Positions 44,950 through 55,867 of a stretch of 64,000 nt of DNA are shown here, piece by piece. Position 1 is the stretch's first letter; each line of letters opens with the position of its first letter. The DNA comes from Pseudolysobacter antarcticus (lineage in GTDB: Bacteria; Pseudomonadota; Gammaproteobacteria; Xanthomonadales; Rhodanobacteraceae). A model generated the notes under the pieces. That model saw nothing but the letters and a program-made list of their open reading frames with translations, searched no databases and was not told the DNA's origin. Location: contig NZ_CP035704.1 in NCBI RefSeq assembly GCF_004168365.1, positions 1,054,001 to 1,118,000 on the forward strand, read 5' to 3'. A program made the position numbers and the translations under genes.

Positions 44950-47394
44950 ATGAATACCCGTTATCGCGCGCTTTCGAGCGCAATTTTTGCCGTGCTCGCC
45001 ATGGGCACTGCGTACGCCGAAGACGCTCCAGCTACCGCACCGGCTACTGCCGCCGATGCGGCGCCGGCGGCTTCACAGAAATCCCAGGATCAGAAATCGC
45101 AAGCGCTCGATACGGTGCAGGTCACCGCGACCAAGCGTTCCACGTCGCTGCAGAAAACACCGGTGGCGGTCAGCGCCCTGAGCGCCGATACGCTGCAGAA
45201 GGAGCGCATCAACAACGTCGCCGACATCACCAAACTCGTGCCGGGTTTTGCTGCAACCACCGAGGGCGATCACGGTGTAATTACGCTAACCTTGCGCGGT
45301 ATCGGCAATGACAGCGCCAAGACCGAATACGCCGATCCGGAAGTCGCGCTGTTCGTCGATGGCGTGTACACGCCGCGTGCGGAGGCAGCAGCAGGTTTGC
45401 TGCTCGATCTCGAATCGGTGGAAGTATTGCGTGGCCCGCAAGGTACGTTGTGGGGCCGCAATTCGACCGTTGGTGCGGTCAATTTCCAGACCGCCAAACC
45501 GGAGCTGGGGCCGTTCTATGGCTATGCGCAGTTCGAGGCCGGCGACTACAGTCATCTCGGCATGCGTGCGGCGGTAAATGTGCCGGTATCGGATACGTTT
45601 GCGTTCCGTGTCGCGATCGCACAAGAACAGCATGATGGTTACGTCGATTTCCAGAATCCGATTGGTCAACTGCCATCGGTCGCGAGCCAGCAGGCGGCAT
45701 ATATCACCTCGGGTGGCACGCTCGCCACGTTCAAGCCGATCGATCCGAACCTCTATGTCACCAAGGGTCAGAAATACAATTCGCAGGATCAGTCCGCCGC
45801 GCGCATAAGCACGTTGTGGACGCCGAGCGACAAGCTGACCTGGAACCTGTCGTTCGAATATTTCCGCGATCGCGGCACACCGAACGCCAACCTGATGCAG
45901 CAGCCACGCGCGGGTCAGGATTTCTGGTCGGCGCTGGTCGATACTGCGCCGCAACTCGATCGTAATTCGTATGCGTTGCGCAGCAGAGTCGACTACGCCA
46001 TCAATGATGGCATGGAGCTGAGTTATATCGCCGGTTTCAGCAAGTTCAACGGCTCCAGCGATTACGATCAGGATGGCGGCGTGCAGGTGCCGACCAGCTT
46101 CGCCAGTGGCGCGAACTTCCAGGATGATCGCACCAATGATTCGCGCTACAAGAGCAGCAGTCACGAGCTCGATTTGAAGTCGACCGGCGACAATACCATC
46201 GACTGGATTCTCGGTCTGTATTACGCGTCGGAAGATAATTCGATCCGTTTCGATATTCCGATTTTCAACGGCACGTCGCAAGGTACGGTGGGTTGGCAAG
46301 GTTCGTTCATCCAGCCGAAAGAAACGGTGGATTCGTACGCCGGGTTTGGCCAGATGACTTGGCATCTCAGCGACAGCCTGCGTCTGACCGGCGGTGCGCG
46401 CTGGACGCATGACGAGAAAGAAAACGACGGCGGTCGCAACTACGGCTGGGCTTACGACGCGACCGTGCCGCAGGTGCCGATTTCGACTGGCACCCAGCCT
46501 GGGCCGACGTCCGGTTTTGCGGTATCGGCGAAGAACGACGGCAAGTACAGTTCGAGCAAACCGACCTGGCTGCTGCGTGCTGATATGGATCTTTCGAGCA
46601 ATGCGTTGCTGTATGGCAGTGTCTCGACCGGCTACAAATCCGGCGGCTTGCAGGATGGCGGCGTGCCGTACAAGGGCGAGTCGATCCTCAACTACGAAGC
46701 CGGCATCAAGCTGACGTTCCTCGATCATCACCTGACCTGGAACACGGCGGTGTATCACGAGGATTTCAAGAACTTCCAGTTGTCGGCGCCGATCACGTTT
46801 GTCGACGGTAGCCATGGCCTCGGTTTCTCGAATGTCGAAGGCACCACCAAGGTCACCGGTATCGAATCCGAACTGGCTGCGGTGCTCAGTGATGCCGATC
46901 GTTTGAACGTAGTTGTTTCGGTGATTCCGCAGAAGAAACTCGGTACGCTTATTTACGCCGGCAGCAACGATTACGGCGGTTTGCCGGCATGCGCGCCAGC
47001 CTCTGGTATCGGCAATTGCCTGAACGTCAGCGGCAACGATCTTGCGCATGCGCCGGATACATCGTTCAGCGTGATCTACGAGCACAAGTTCAGCCTGAGC
47101 AACGGTGGCGCGCTCACGCCACGCTTCAGCGGTCATTACGAGACGGCGAGCTGGTTGAGTCCGTTCAACCTGGGTAATGGCGATCAGCAGGGATCCTATT
47201 TCCGCGGTGACCTGATGATGCGATACACGCCGGCCGATGAAAAATGGTGGGCGGGTGTGTATGTGAACAACTTCACTGACGTGAAAGTGCGCACCAATGC
47301 CGGACGCACAGCACTGGGCAACAACCAGTTCATCTACACCTCGCAATATCTGGCGCCGCGCACCTTCGGTATGAATTTCGGCGTGAGTTTCTAG
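44950..47394 (+). CDS. TonB-dependent outer-membrane receptor
   Basis: An 814-residue receptor. ATG 44950 follows an excellent GGAGGAGGGAGA site and opens a signal peptide (MNTRYRALSSAIFAVLAMGTAYA). After an Ala/Pro-rich stretch comes a TonB-box-like ALDTVQVTATKRST. The plug (about 60-175) includes GVITLTLRGIGND, VALFVDGVYTPRAEA and VEVLRGPQGTLWGRNSTVGAVNF. The barrel ends in the canonical terminal aromatic (FGMNFGVSF). It should bring an oligosaccharide or glycoside across the outer membrane, judging from the downstream GH1 enzyme and upstream LacI operators. A strong terminator follows it. Confidence 0.92.
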   Translation: MNTRYRALSSAIFAVLAMGTAYAEDAPATAPATAADAAPAASQKSQDQKSQALDTVQVTATKRSTSLQKTPVAVSALSADTLQKERINNVADITKLVPGFAATTEGDHGVITLTLRGIGNDSAKTEYADPEVALFVDGVYTPRAEAAAGLLLDLESVEVLRGPQGTLWGRNSTVGAVNFQTAKPELGPFYGYAQFEAGDYSHLGMRAAVNVPVSDTFAFRVAIAQEQHDGYVDFQNPIGQLPSVASQQAAYITSGGTLATFKPIDPNLYVTKGQKYNSQDQSAARISTLWTPSDKLTWNLSFEYFRDRGTPNANLMQQPRAGQDFWSALVDTAPQLDRNSYALRSRVDYAINDGMELSYIAGFSKFNGSSDYDQDGGVQVPTSFASGANFQDDRTNDSRYKSSSHELDLKSTGDNTIDWILGLYYASEDNSIRFDIPIFNGTSQGTVGWQGSFIQPKETVDSYAGFGQMTWHLSDSLRLTGGARWTHDEKENDGGRNYGWAYDATVPQVPISTGTQPGPTSGFAVSAKNDGKYSSSKPTWLLRADMDLSSNALLYGSVSTGYKSGGLQDGGVPYKGESILNYEAGIKLTFLDHHLTWNTAVYHEDFKNFQLSAPITFVDGSHGLGFSNVEGTTKVTGIESELAAVLSDADRLNVVVSVIPQKKLGTLIYAGSNDYGGLPACAPASGIGNCLNVSGNDLAHAPDTSFSVIYEHKFSLSNGGALTPRFSGHYETASWLSPFNLGNGDQQGSYFRGDLMMRYTPADEKWWAGVYVNNFTDVKVRTNAGRTALGNNQFIYTSQYLAPRTFGMNFGVSF

Positions 47395-49026
<1,632 letters not shown>

Positions 49027-49095
49027 GCGCGTATGCCGCAACACGATCAAAGCCGGTAAGCTCAGTCATGTTTTCGCGATCGGATTTGCGTCGTC

Positions 49096-50307
49096 ATGCA
49101 TAACAGTATTTCCTCGACCGAAGTATTCCTGATCGCGATGGGCATCATTCTCGCGGTGCCGTTTCTGATCTGGCGCTTCGGCAATCTCGACTATTACGCA
49201 CCACTCGTGGTGGTGCAGATCATCACCGGTATCGTGCTCGGGCCGGGCACACTCGGCAAGGTCTTGCCGGACTATTTCGGCTTCGTCTTTCGCCCGGATG
49301 TGGTGCAGGCGCTGAACGGCATCGCGTGGTGGGCGGTGATGGTGTTCGTCTGGATTGCGGGTATCGAGCTCAACCTGAAACAGGCGTGGTTGTATCGCCG
49401 CGAAAGCAGCATCACCGCCGGTCTCGCGTTGGGTACGCCGCTGCTGTTCGGTTCGCTCGCCGCGATCGGGTTGCTGATGTTCGATGGCTGGATCGGGCCG
49501 AACGCGCGGCAATGGCAATTCGTTCTAGGCATCGGCATGGCGTGCGCGGTGACGGCGCTGCCGATCCTGATCCTGTTGATGGAAAAACTCGATATCCTGC
49601 GCGAGCCGATCGGCCAGCGCATCCTGCGTTACGCGAGCATGGACGATGTCGCGATCTGGGGTGTACTCGCGGTGATCCTGATGGATTGGTCGCGCGTTGG
49701 TCGGCAAGTCGGATTTCTGATGATATTTGCGCTCGCCAGTTTCTGTCTGCGCGCATTGATGCGTTGGCTCGCCGAAAAAGATCGCTGGTACGTCGCGTTG
49801 ATCTGGCTGGTGCTGTGCGCGTGGAGTGCGGATTGGTCGGGCCTGCATTTCATGGTCGGCGCGTTTCTCGCGGGCGCGATCATGGATGCGGAATGGTTCG
49901 ACCAGAACGACATGGACAAATTGCGCCAGCATGTATTGCTGGTATTCATGCCGGTATTTTTCCTGTCCACTGGCTTGCGCACGAACTGGGCCATGGGCGG
50001 CAGTGCGGTGCTGATTGCGGCGGCGGTTTTGCTGGTTGCATCGGTCGTGGGAAAACTCATCGGCACACGCATTGCCGGGCGCATACTCGGCTGGCCGCGA
50101 GCGGAGAGTTCGATCATCGGCTGGCTGTTGCAAACCAAGGCGCTGATCATGATCATCTTCGTCAATATCCTGCTCGACAAGGGCATGATTACCAGCGAAA
50201 CCTTTACTGCATTGCTGCTGATGGCCGTGCTCAGCACAATGCTGACGGTGCCGCTCGTGGCACCGCGCCTGCAACGGCTGCAGTCGTTGATTGCAAAATC
50301 GGCATGA
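49096..50307 (+). CDS. CPA2-type cation:proton antiporter
   Basis: A 403-residue membrane protein with about twelve helices. Family signatures are LVVVQIITGIVLGPGTLGKVLPD (about 37-59), VFVWIAGIELNLKQ, ASMDDVAIWGVLAVIL (the paired acidic region in helix 5) and GAFLAGAIMDAE. KefB/KefC-like proteins exchange K+ or Na+ for H+. No cytoplasmic TrkA-N domain follows. It lies 69 bp after GH1 and 64 bp before the sugar porter, so it may be cotranscribed; a direct role in sugar use is not obvious, but it could adjust ion balance for H+- or Na+-driven uptake. Confidence 0.83.
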   Translation: MHNSISSTEVFLIAMGIILAVPFLIWRFGNLDYYAPLVVVQIITGIVLGPGTLGKVLPDYFGFVFRPDVVQALNGIAWWAVMVFVWIAGIELNLKQAWLYRRESSITAGLALGTPLLFGSLAAIGLLMFDGWIGPNARQWQFVLGIGMACAVTALPILILLMEKLDILREPIGQRILRYASMDDVAIWGVLAVILMDWSRVGRQVGFLMIFALASFCLRALMRWLAEKDRWYVALIWLVLCAWSADWSGLHFMVGAFLAGAIMDAEWFDQNDMDKLRQHVLLVFMPVFFLSTGLRTNWAMGGSAVLIAAAVLLVASVVGKLIGTRIAGRILGWPRAESSIIGWLLQTKALIMIIFVNILLDKGMITSETFTALLLMAVLSTMLTVPLVAPRLQRLQSLIAKSA

Positions 50308-50371
50308 ACACTTTTTCAAACGCGCGCGCTATTTTTCGCCAACAAACCCGATCGATTCCGGAGACAGTTTC

Positions 50372-51760
50372 ATGAGCGCCATCGCTGCCGTTTTACCCGC
50401 CCAGCCGAAAGCCACCGCGGTGTTTACCTGCGTGCTCGCGGCGCTGGCCGGCCTCATGTTCGGGCTCGATATCGGCGTGATTTCCGGCGCCACGCAATTT
50501 ATCCAGCAAGAGTTTCAGATCTCCGATCACATGATCGAATGGATCGTCAGCTCGATGATGTTCGGCGCCGCCGTCGGTGCTGCCGCAGCGGCATGGATGT
50601 CGGCCTCGCTCGGGCGCAAACGTTCGCTGCTTCTCGGTGCGATCCTGTTCGTCGCCGGCTCGCTGTTGTGCGGTGTGGCGTGGTCGCCGCAGAGTCTGAT
50701 CGTGGCGCGTATCCTGCTCGGGCTGGCAATCGGCATTTCCGCATTTACCGCGCCGCTGTATCTCGCCGAAGTGGCTTCGGAAAAAACCCGCGGCGCGATG
50801 ATTTCACTGTATCAACTCATGATCACGATCGGCATCCTCGTCGCGTTTTTATCCGACACGGCATTCAGTTATTCCGGTAACTGGCGCTGGATGCTCGGCA
50901 TCATCGCGGTGCCCGGCGTATTTTTCCTGTTCGGCCTGCTCGCGCTGCCCGACAGCCCGCGCTGGCTGATGATGCGCGAACGCAAGACCGAGGCGCTCGG
51001 CGTGTTGCTCAAGCTGCGTGGCGATCAACAAATCGTCGCGCGCGAGGCCGCCGATATCGAGGAGCAATTGCAGACGCCACAACGCGGTTGGCAGCTGTTT
51101 CTCGAAAACAAGAATTTTCGCCGTTCGGTCGGGCTCGGCGTGATGTTGCAACTGGTGCAACAGTTCACCGGCATGAACGTGGTGATGTATTACGCGCCGC
51201 GAATTTTCCAGAGCATGGGCTACGATACTGCCGCGCAAATGTGGTTCACCGCGGTCGTCGGCCTGACCAACGTGCTGGCGACGTTCATCGCCATTGGCTT
51301 GGTCGATCGCTGGGGTCGCAAGCCGATTTTGTACACCGGATTCACCGTCATGGCGATCGGCCTGGGTGTGGTCGGTACGATGATGCATCTGGGCATCAAC
51401 AGCCACGCCGAGCAGACTCTGACGGTCGCGATGCTACTGTTTTTCATCGTCGGTTTTGCGATGTCGGCCGGCCCGTTGATCTGGACCTTGTGTTCCGAAG
51501 TGCAGCCGCTGAAAGGTCGCGACTTCGGCATCGGCGCGTCCACGGTCACCAACTGGATCGCCAACATGATCGTCGGCGCCACGTTCCTGTCGCTGCTCAA
51601 CGGCATCGGTCACGCCGCGACGTTCTGGTTGTACGCCGCGCTCAATCTATTGTTCCTGATATTCACGTGGGCGTTGGTGCCGGAAACCAAAGGCGTCACA
51701 CTCGAGCAAATCGAGCGCAAGCTCATGCACGGCGCGCGTTTGCGCGACATCGGGCGATGA
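50372..51760 (+). CDS. MFS sugar porter (GalP / XylE type)
   Basis: A 462-residue H+/sugar symporter. It shows LAALAGLMFGLDIGVISGA, WMSASLGRKRSLLLGA, PLYLAEVASEKTRGAMISLYQLMITIGI at about 128-155 (PESPR-like PDSPRWLM follows), QQFTGMNVVMYYAP and VPETKGVTLEQIE, all hallmarks of the sugar porter family. It likely imports glucose or a similar monosaccharide released by the GH1 enzyme. ATG 50372 has GGAG about 9 bases upstream; an in-frame ATG at 50291 would overlap the antiporter gene. Confidence 0.9.
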   Translation: MSAIAAVLPAQPKATAVFTCVLAALAGLMFGLDIGVISGATQFIQQEFQISDHMIEWIVSSMMFGAAVGAAAAAWMSASLGRKRSLLLGAILFVAGSLLCGVAWSPQSLIVARILLGLAIGISAFTAPLYLAEVASEKTRGAMISLYQLMITIGILVAFLSDTAFSYSGNWRWMLGIIAVPGVFFLFGLLALPDSPRWLMMRERKTEALGVLLKLRGDQQIVAREAADIEEQLQTPQRGWQLFLENKNFRRSVGLGVMLQLVQQFTGMNVVMYYAPRIFQSMGYDTAAQMWFTAVVGLTNVLATFIAIGLVDRWGRKPILYTGFTVMAIGLGVVGTMMHLGINSHAEQTLTVAMLLFFIVGFAMSAGPLIWTLCSEVQPLKGRDFGIGASTVTNWIANMIVGATFLSLLNGIGHAATFWLYAALNLLFLIFTWALVPETKGVTLEQIERKLMHGARLRDIGR

Positions 51761-51776
51761 CTGAACGGTTACTCGA

Positions 51777-52757
51777 TCACGCGTGAATCTGCGAGCGTGC
51801 GGTCGGCGTGAGACGCAAGACCTCAGGTGCGTTTTTCAGTCGTGGTAGCAGAGCTGGTTTGATCTTGTCGTGCCACGACGCCGACTTCTCCAATGCGGCG
51901 ACGTAGCGTTCATACGCCGCTTCGTCGGCGAACAGCGCGAAACAGGCAAATACATTCTCGCCCTCGCGCACAGGCAGCGCGGGGAACGTATTGACGCTGC
52001 GTTCGCTGACGAACGCACCGAGCAAGTTCGCACCGTTGTGCATGAATTCCGGCTTGAGTGCGCGCTCGAAAAAATCGAGGAAATCGTCGCTCACCGGCGC
52101 ATCGAAATAGTACAGATTGGCAACGACAAATCCCTTCGGAATGTCGATGGAATCCGCGGCAGATCGCAGACTGGTCGCGGCAGCGAAACCGGAATCGGCG
52201 CGCGCCGGACGCAGCAGCAAAACGTTGTCATTGTCGATAATCGTGGCATTCGCCGCGCTTCGGTTGGCCTTCCACAGATCGCCGTAATAAAAACTTTTCA
52301 GCGCCTCGGCGCGCGCCGGCATATCCGCAAAGCCGCGCAACCAGACAAAACGATCCGGATTATCCTGATCGCGAAATTGCCCGATCACGCGGATGCCGAC
52401 GGCTTCCTGCGGCTCGATGAATTTGCGATTGAACAGGTCGATCAAAACGTCGCGCTGCCCCGCATGCAAGGTGTATTGCCGCAGTTCGACGATCGCGCAA
52501 CATATCGTGGCGACGTTGGCGGGTGCGTCTCTCCCCGCAGCCAGCGTTTGTGTTGCAGGTAACGCTACAGAGCCGCCGATGGCGGCGAGCAGCAGCCACA
52601 ACGAACGATTGCCAAACCTGTGTTGCAGGCATTGATCCAGTAACCAGCGCGGTCGAAAATGTGGAGACTCGACACGCGATATCGCGACGCTCTGCGCGCA
52701 GGCATCCGTTGATACATGTGTCGAAATTCCCTGATCCGATGTTGTTTGCGTTTTCAT
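51777..52757 (-). CDS. NIPSNAP-family protein with N-terminal hydrophobic segment
   Basis: About 326 residues. Two NIPSNAP-like ferredoxin-fold modules appear: CCAIVELRQYTLHAGQRDVLIDLFNRKF (about 85-112) with FVWLRGFADMPARAEALKSFYYGDLWK, then VVANLYYFDAPVSDDFLDFFERALKP. The function of bacterial NIPSNAPs is unsettled. The first ~75 residues are low-complexity with one hydrophobic stretch (LWLLLAAIGGSVALPATQTLAA) that could anchor or export it, unusual for the family. ATG 52757 has AAGGAG 7 bases upstream; 52763 is too close. It is divergent from a TetR gene, with the candidate operator between them. Confidence 0.72.
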   Translation of the reverse strand: MKTQTTSDQGISTHVSTDACAQSVAISRVESPHFRPRWLLDQCLQHRFGNRSLWLLLAAIGGSVALPATQTLAAGRDAPANVATICCAIVELRQYTLHAGQRDVLIDLFNRKFIEPQEAVGIRVIGQFRDQDNPDRFVWLRGFADMPARAEALKSFYYGDLWKANRSAANATIIDNDNVLLLRPARADSGFAAATSLRSAADSIDIPKGFVVANLYYFDAPVSDDFLDFFERALKPEFMHNGANLLGAFVSERSVNTFPALPVREGENVFACFALFADEAAYERYVAALEKSASWHDKIKPALLPRLKNAPEVLRLTPTARSQIHA

Positions 52758-52871
52758 GCGCATGCTCCTTGGCAAAGTGTTCGCTTGTCGTGATGGATTT
52801 GTGTCGTCGCAGCTTCGGATTGCCGTGCCGGCGAGATACATTGCATCCAGAGTCGCTATGCAATAATACAG

Positions 52872-52885
52872 ACCGGTTGACCGGT
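52872..52885. promoter_or_regulatory. Candidate TetR operator
   Basis: ACCGGT-TG-ACCGGT lies between the divergent NIPSNAP and tetR starts. Each hexamer is itself palindromic, making a 14-bp near-dyad of the sort bound by TetR proteins. Confidence 0.6.
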
Positions 52886-52933
52886 TTTGTCAAGAGGCGC
52901 GATACTGCGCGCACTTCCGGATCAAGTGCAGTC

Positions 52934-53542
52934 ATGAAAAAAGCCCTCGCCGCGCCGCCTAAACGCACCAATGATCCGCAAGGAATGCGGCGACGTCTGC
53001 TCGATGTGGCGGCAGAAGCGTTTCAGTCCGGCGGATATCAATCGACCGGTATGGGCGACATTCTGCAGGCGGCTGGCGTCACCGGCGGCGCGATGTATCA
53101 CCATTTTCCGAGCAAGAAGGCGCTCGGCTTGGCGGTGATTCGCGAGCGCGTCGCGCTGGAAATCGAATGCACCTGGATTACGCCGATGGCATCGGCGCGT
53201 TCAACCGTGGCCGGTATCAAGTCGATATTCAAAGGCATCATCGCCGGGCTCGACGAGCGGGCTGCGGTGATCGGCTGTCCGCTCAGCAACTTGACACTCG
53301 AACTCGCGCTGGCTGACCCCGAATTCCGCATCGCATCGCAGGAAATATTCCGTAGTTGGCGTAACGCGATCGCACAGAAAATCCGCGCCGATCATGCCGC
53401 CGGATTGGCGAAACATCTGGATGCCGATGCGTTTGCGATCATGGCCGTCGCCACGTTTTCCGGCGCGATGGCGATGGCGAAAGCCGAGCAAAATACCGCG
53501 CCGCTCAAGGCCTGCCTGCAGCAATTGCTCAAGGCGATGTAG
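52934..53542 (+). CDS. TetR/AcrR-family transcriptional regulator
   Basis: A 202-residue repressor. The N-terminal HTH covers about residues 18-65 (RRRLLDVAAEAFQSGGYQSTGMGDILQAAGVTGGAMYHHFPSKKALGLAV is this span), with the YHHFPSKKAL end that marks TetR proteins. The ligand-binding half contains VIGCPLSNLTLEL, close to the AcuR/LmrA-like TetR_C domain. It probably controls the divergent NIPSNAP gene and itself via the ACCGGT pair. Upstream in-frame codons to 52523 read through the operator and the NIPSNAP gene and are not coding. Confidence 0.88.
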   Translation: MKKALAAPPKRTNDPQGMRRRLLDVAAEAFQSGGYQSTGMGDILQAAGVTGGAMYHHFPSKKALGLAVIRERVALEIECTWITPMASARSTVAGIKSIFKGIIAGLDERAAVIGCPLSNLTLELALADPEFRIASQEIFRSWRNAIAQKIRADHAAGLAKHLDADAFAIMAVATFSGAMAMAKAEQNTAPLKACLQQLLKAM

Positions 53543-53764
53543 ATCAGCAATTCGCTGTCCGCATCGGTCGATGCGGATGCTGTGCGTTCAAATTGTGCCG
53601 CATCATTTCGAAAGAGACAGTCCGTGGCAATCACGCAATCTCGACGATCTTTTCCGCATCCTGCCTGTCAGGAACGCGCCATTCGCCGAATTCGTAGCGA
53701 CTGGATATTCGTGCATCGCGCTTGCGATCGCGGCTCCGCTTATTTCGTCTGGAAACGATTTTTC

Positions 53765-54637
53765 ATGAGATTCCAATTGCGCCGTTTCTTCCTGATCGGT
53801 TTGTTGCCCATGCTGTGCAGTTGTCAGTCGATTTTTTTCGGGGCGATGAATGCCGGACGCGCATCCACCTCCGCGATCACGCGCACGTACGCGCCTGATC
53901 GCGATTTGAAGCTGGATATTTATCGGCCCGCATCGTCTTCCGCCAGCACGCCGGTCGCGTTATTTTTTTACGGTGGCAGTTGGCGTTACGGCAGTCGCAG
54001 CGAATATGCGTTTGTTGGCAAGGCGCTCGCCGCGACGGGAATCCTGACCATGGTCGTGGATTATCGCACCGCACCGCAGCCCGCATTTCCGGGCTTCGAG
54101 GCCGATGCGGCCGACGCTGTGCGCTGGGCGCGCGATCACGCCAGCGAATTTGGCGGCGATGTGCAGCGGTTGTTCCTGGTCGGTCATTCGGCCGGCGCCC
54201 ACATCGTCGCATTGCTCGCTACCGATGCGCATTATCTCGCGGCAGATGGACTGAAACCGCGTGATCTGGCGGGTGTGGTTGGCATCGCCGGCCCGTATGA
54301 CTTTCTGCCGTTGACCGATCCAAAAATCATCGAGGTATTCGGTGCGGAATCGGAGTGGCCAGTTTCGCAGCCAGTGAATTTTGTCGACGGCGATGAGCCG
54401 CCGTTTCTATTACTGCATGGTCAAGGCGACCGCATCGTCTGGCCGCGCAACAGCGAGGCGCTCGAGAAAAAACTGCGCGCGGCGGGCATCGCGGTGAACT
54501 ATCTGCGTTATCCGAGTCTGGGGCATTTCCGCATATTGGCGGGTTTTCGTTATCCGCGACTCGCACCGACGTTGCGTGATACCGCGGCGTTTATCAATTC
54601 GACGCCGGGTGTTGCTGCGAGCAAGTCGCGCCAATGA
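53765..54637 (+). CDS. Lipoprotein alpha/beta hydrolase (BD-FAE / carboxylesterase type)
   Basis: A 290-residue esterase. The N-terminus MRFQLRRFFLIGLLPMLCSC is hydrophobic and ends in a lipobox-like LCSC, so it is probably a lipoprotein. Catalytic features are YGGSW (oxyanion-hole segment), the nucleophile GHSAGAH, the acid in LHGQGDRIV and the histidine in LGHFRI. This resembles the BD-FAE feruloyl-esterase/kynurenine formamidase group. The substrate is unknown. The 222-bp gap before it holds no gene. It converges with the alkB gene. Confidence 0.78.
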   Translation: MRFQLRRFFLIGLLPMLCSCQSIFFGAMNAGRASTSAITRTYAPDRDLKLDIYRPASSSASTPVALFFYGGSWRYGSRSEYAFVGKALAATGILTMVVDYRTAPQPAFPGFEADAADAVRWARDHASEFGGDVQRLFLVGHSAGAHIVALLATDAHYLAADGLKPRDLAGVVGIAGPYDFLPLTDPKIIEVFGAESEWPVSQPVNFVDGDEPPFLLLHGQGDRIVWPRNSEALEKKLRAAGIAVNYLRYPSLGHFRILAGFRYPRLAPTLRDTAAFINSTPGVAASKSRQ

Positions 54638-54656
54638 AAAAAACGCGTAACCGCGT
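54637..54656 (-). terminator. Short hairpin terminator of the alkB-type gene
   Basis: On the minus strand ACGCG-GTTA-CGCGT is followed by seven T (54643-54637). The stem is only 5 bp, but the position 14 bp beyond the alkB stop fits. Confidence 0.5.
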
Positions 54657-54669
54657 GAGTGGCGAGGCG

Positions 54670-55752
54670 TTACAACGCGGCAGAAAGCCCGCGCGCGCGA
54701 CGCGAATGCAGCACGCGCGAATCCATCACATGGCGCCATAACGGCGGCAACAAGGCGAGCACGAACATCGTTGCGTAGCCCGCCGGAAGTTGTGGGCTGT
54801 CATCGTGATGCACCAGCACCTGATAACGCCGCCGCGCGATCGCATGATGATCGGAGTGGCGCTGCAGGTTGAACAACAGCCAGTTACTCAGGCGCTGCGA
54901 TGAATTCCACGAGTGCAGATGTGTGACACGTTCATAACGATCCGGCGCAATTTGCGTGCGGAGCAAACCGTAGTGTTCGATGTAATTGATGATCTCCAGG
55001 CTGGTCGCGGCGAGCAGACCCTGGATGATGAAAAATCCGGCGCCGAGCAGGCCGAGCCATAGCGAAAATACGCCGAGCAGGAGCCATAACACGGTCCACA
55101 TCAGCATTTCGTTGCGCAGTGACCAAGGCGATTTGCCGCCTTGGCGCAGCCGCTGCGCTTCCAGCCGCCACGCATTGCGCACGTTGTGCAGCAGCGCGCG
55201 CGGCACGAATGCGTACACCGATTCGCCGAGCCGCGCTGACGATGAATCCTGCGGCGTCGCGACGTGCACATGATGGCCGCGCACATGCTCGATCTTGAAA
55301 CCGTGATAGCCGACGCTGCTTAGCAAGATGCCGCCAACAGCGCGCTCGAATGCGCCGGATTTGTGGATGAGTTCGTGCGCCGGATTGATCGCCAGAATGC
55401 CACCGAGCACACCGGTCGAAAAAATCCAGCCGACCATGCCAATCGCGCCCAGCGGCAGTTGCTGCAACATGTACGCGCTGTAGCCCAGCACGAGCAACCA
55501 TGCCGGCAAGGTGAGTAGCGTGAGCACGCGAAAATACGGCAGATGATCGATGCGCTCGGCGTCGTGCGCATCCAGATTGGAAACATCCGCGCCGCACAAC
55601 ACATCGAGCAGCGGCAGCACGACGAAGATCACGATCAACGGCAGCCATGCACCGAGATTCGCCGACAAGCCGGCCGCAATCGAGGCAACCGCAAGCACCG
55701 GCAACAAGGCCAGCATAAAAGGCAGGATAAAACCGAGGTCACGCCAACGCAT
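54670..55752 (-). CDS. alkB: AlkB-type membrane alkane 1-monooxygenase
   Basis: A 360-residue di-iron membrane hydroxylase. All histidine boxes are present: HELIH at 126-130, EHVRGHH at 155-161 and LQRHSDHH at 296-303, along with the AlkB-specific NYIEHYGL at 256-263. These distinguish it from ordinary fatty-acid desaturases. It hydroxylates the terminal carbon of medium or long alkanes (or related chains) at the inner membrane, using rubredoxin electrons. No rubredoxin or rubredoxin reductase gene is adjacent, so electrons must come from genes elsewhere. Six hydrophobic helices are visible. Confidence 0.88.
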   Translation of the reverse strand: MRWRDLGFILPFMLALLPVLAVASIAAGLSANLGAWLPLIVIFVVLPLLDVLCGADVSNLDAHDAERIDHLPYFRVLTLLTLPAWLLVLGYSAYMLQQLPLGAIGMVGWIFSTGVLGGILAINPAHELIHKSGAFERAVGGILLSSVGYHGFKIEHVRGHHVHVATPQDSSSARLGESVYAFVPRALLHNVRNAWRLEAQRLRQGGKSPWSLRNEMLMWTVLWLLLGVFSLWLGLLGAGFFIIQGLLAATSLEIINYIEHYGLLRTQIAPDRYERVTHLHSWNSSQRLSNWLLFNLQRHSDHHAIARRRYQVLVHHDDSPQLPAGYATMFVLALLPPLWRHVMDSRVLHSRRARGLSAAL

Positions 55753-55867
55753 CGGCGGAATCTAGCACAGCAACATCGTTTCGCCAGCGTGCGACGCAAC
55801 ACGACGATTTTCCCCGATTCGATCGGTTCCGCACGAGTCGATCAGATGCAATATTTATTCACGTGAT

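Noticed and set aside
51088-51786. A 232-codon alternative plus frame inside the sugar porter
   Set aside because: Out of frame within a well-supported MFS gene; translation is Arg/His-rich with no hydrophobic helices.
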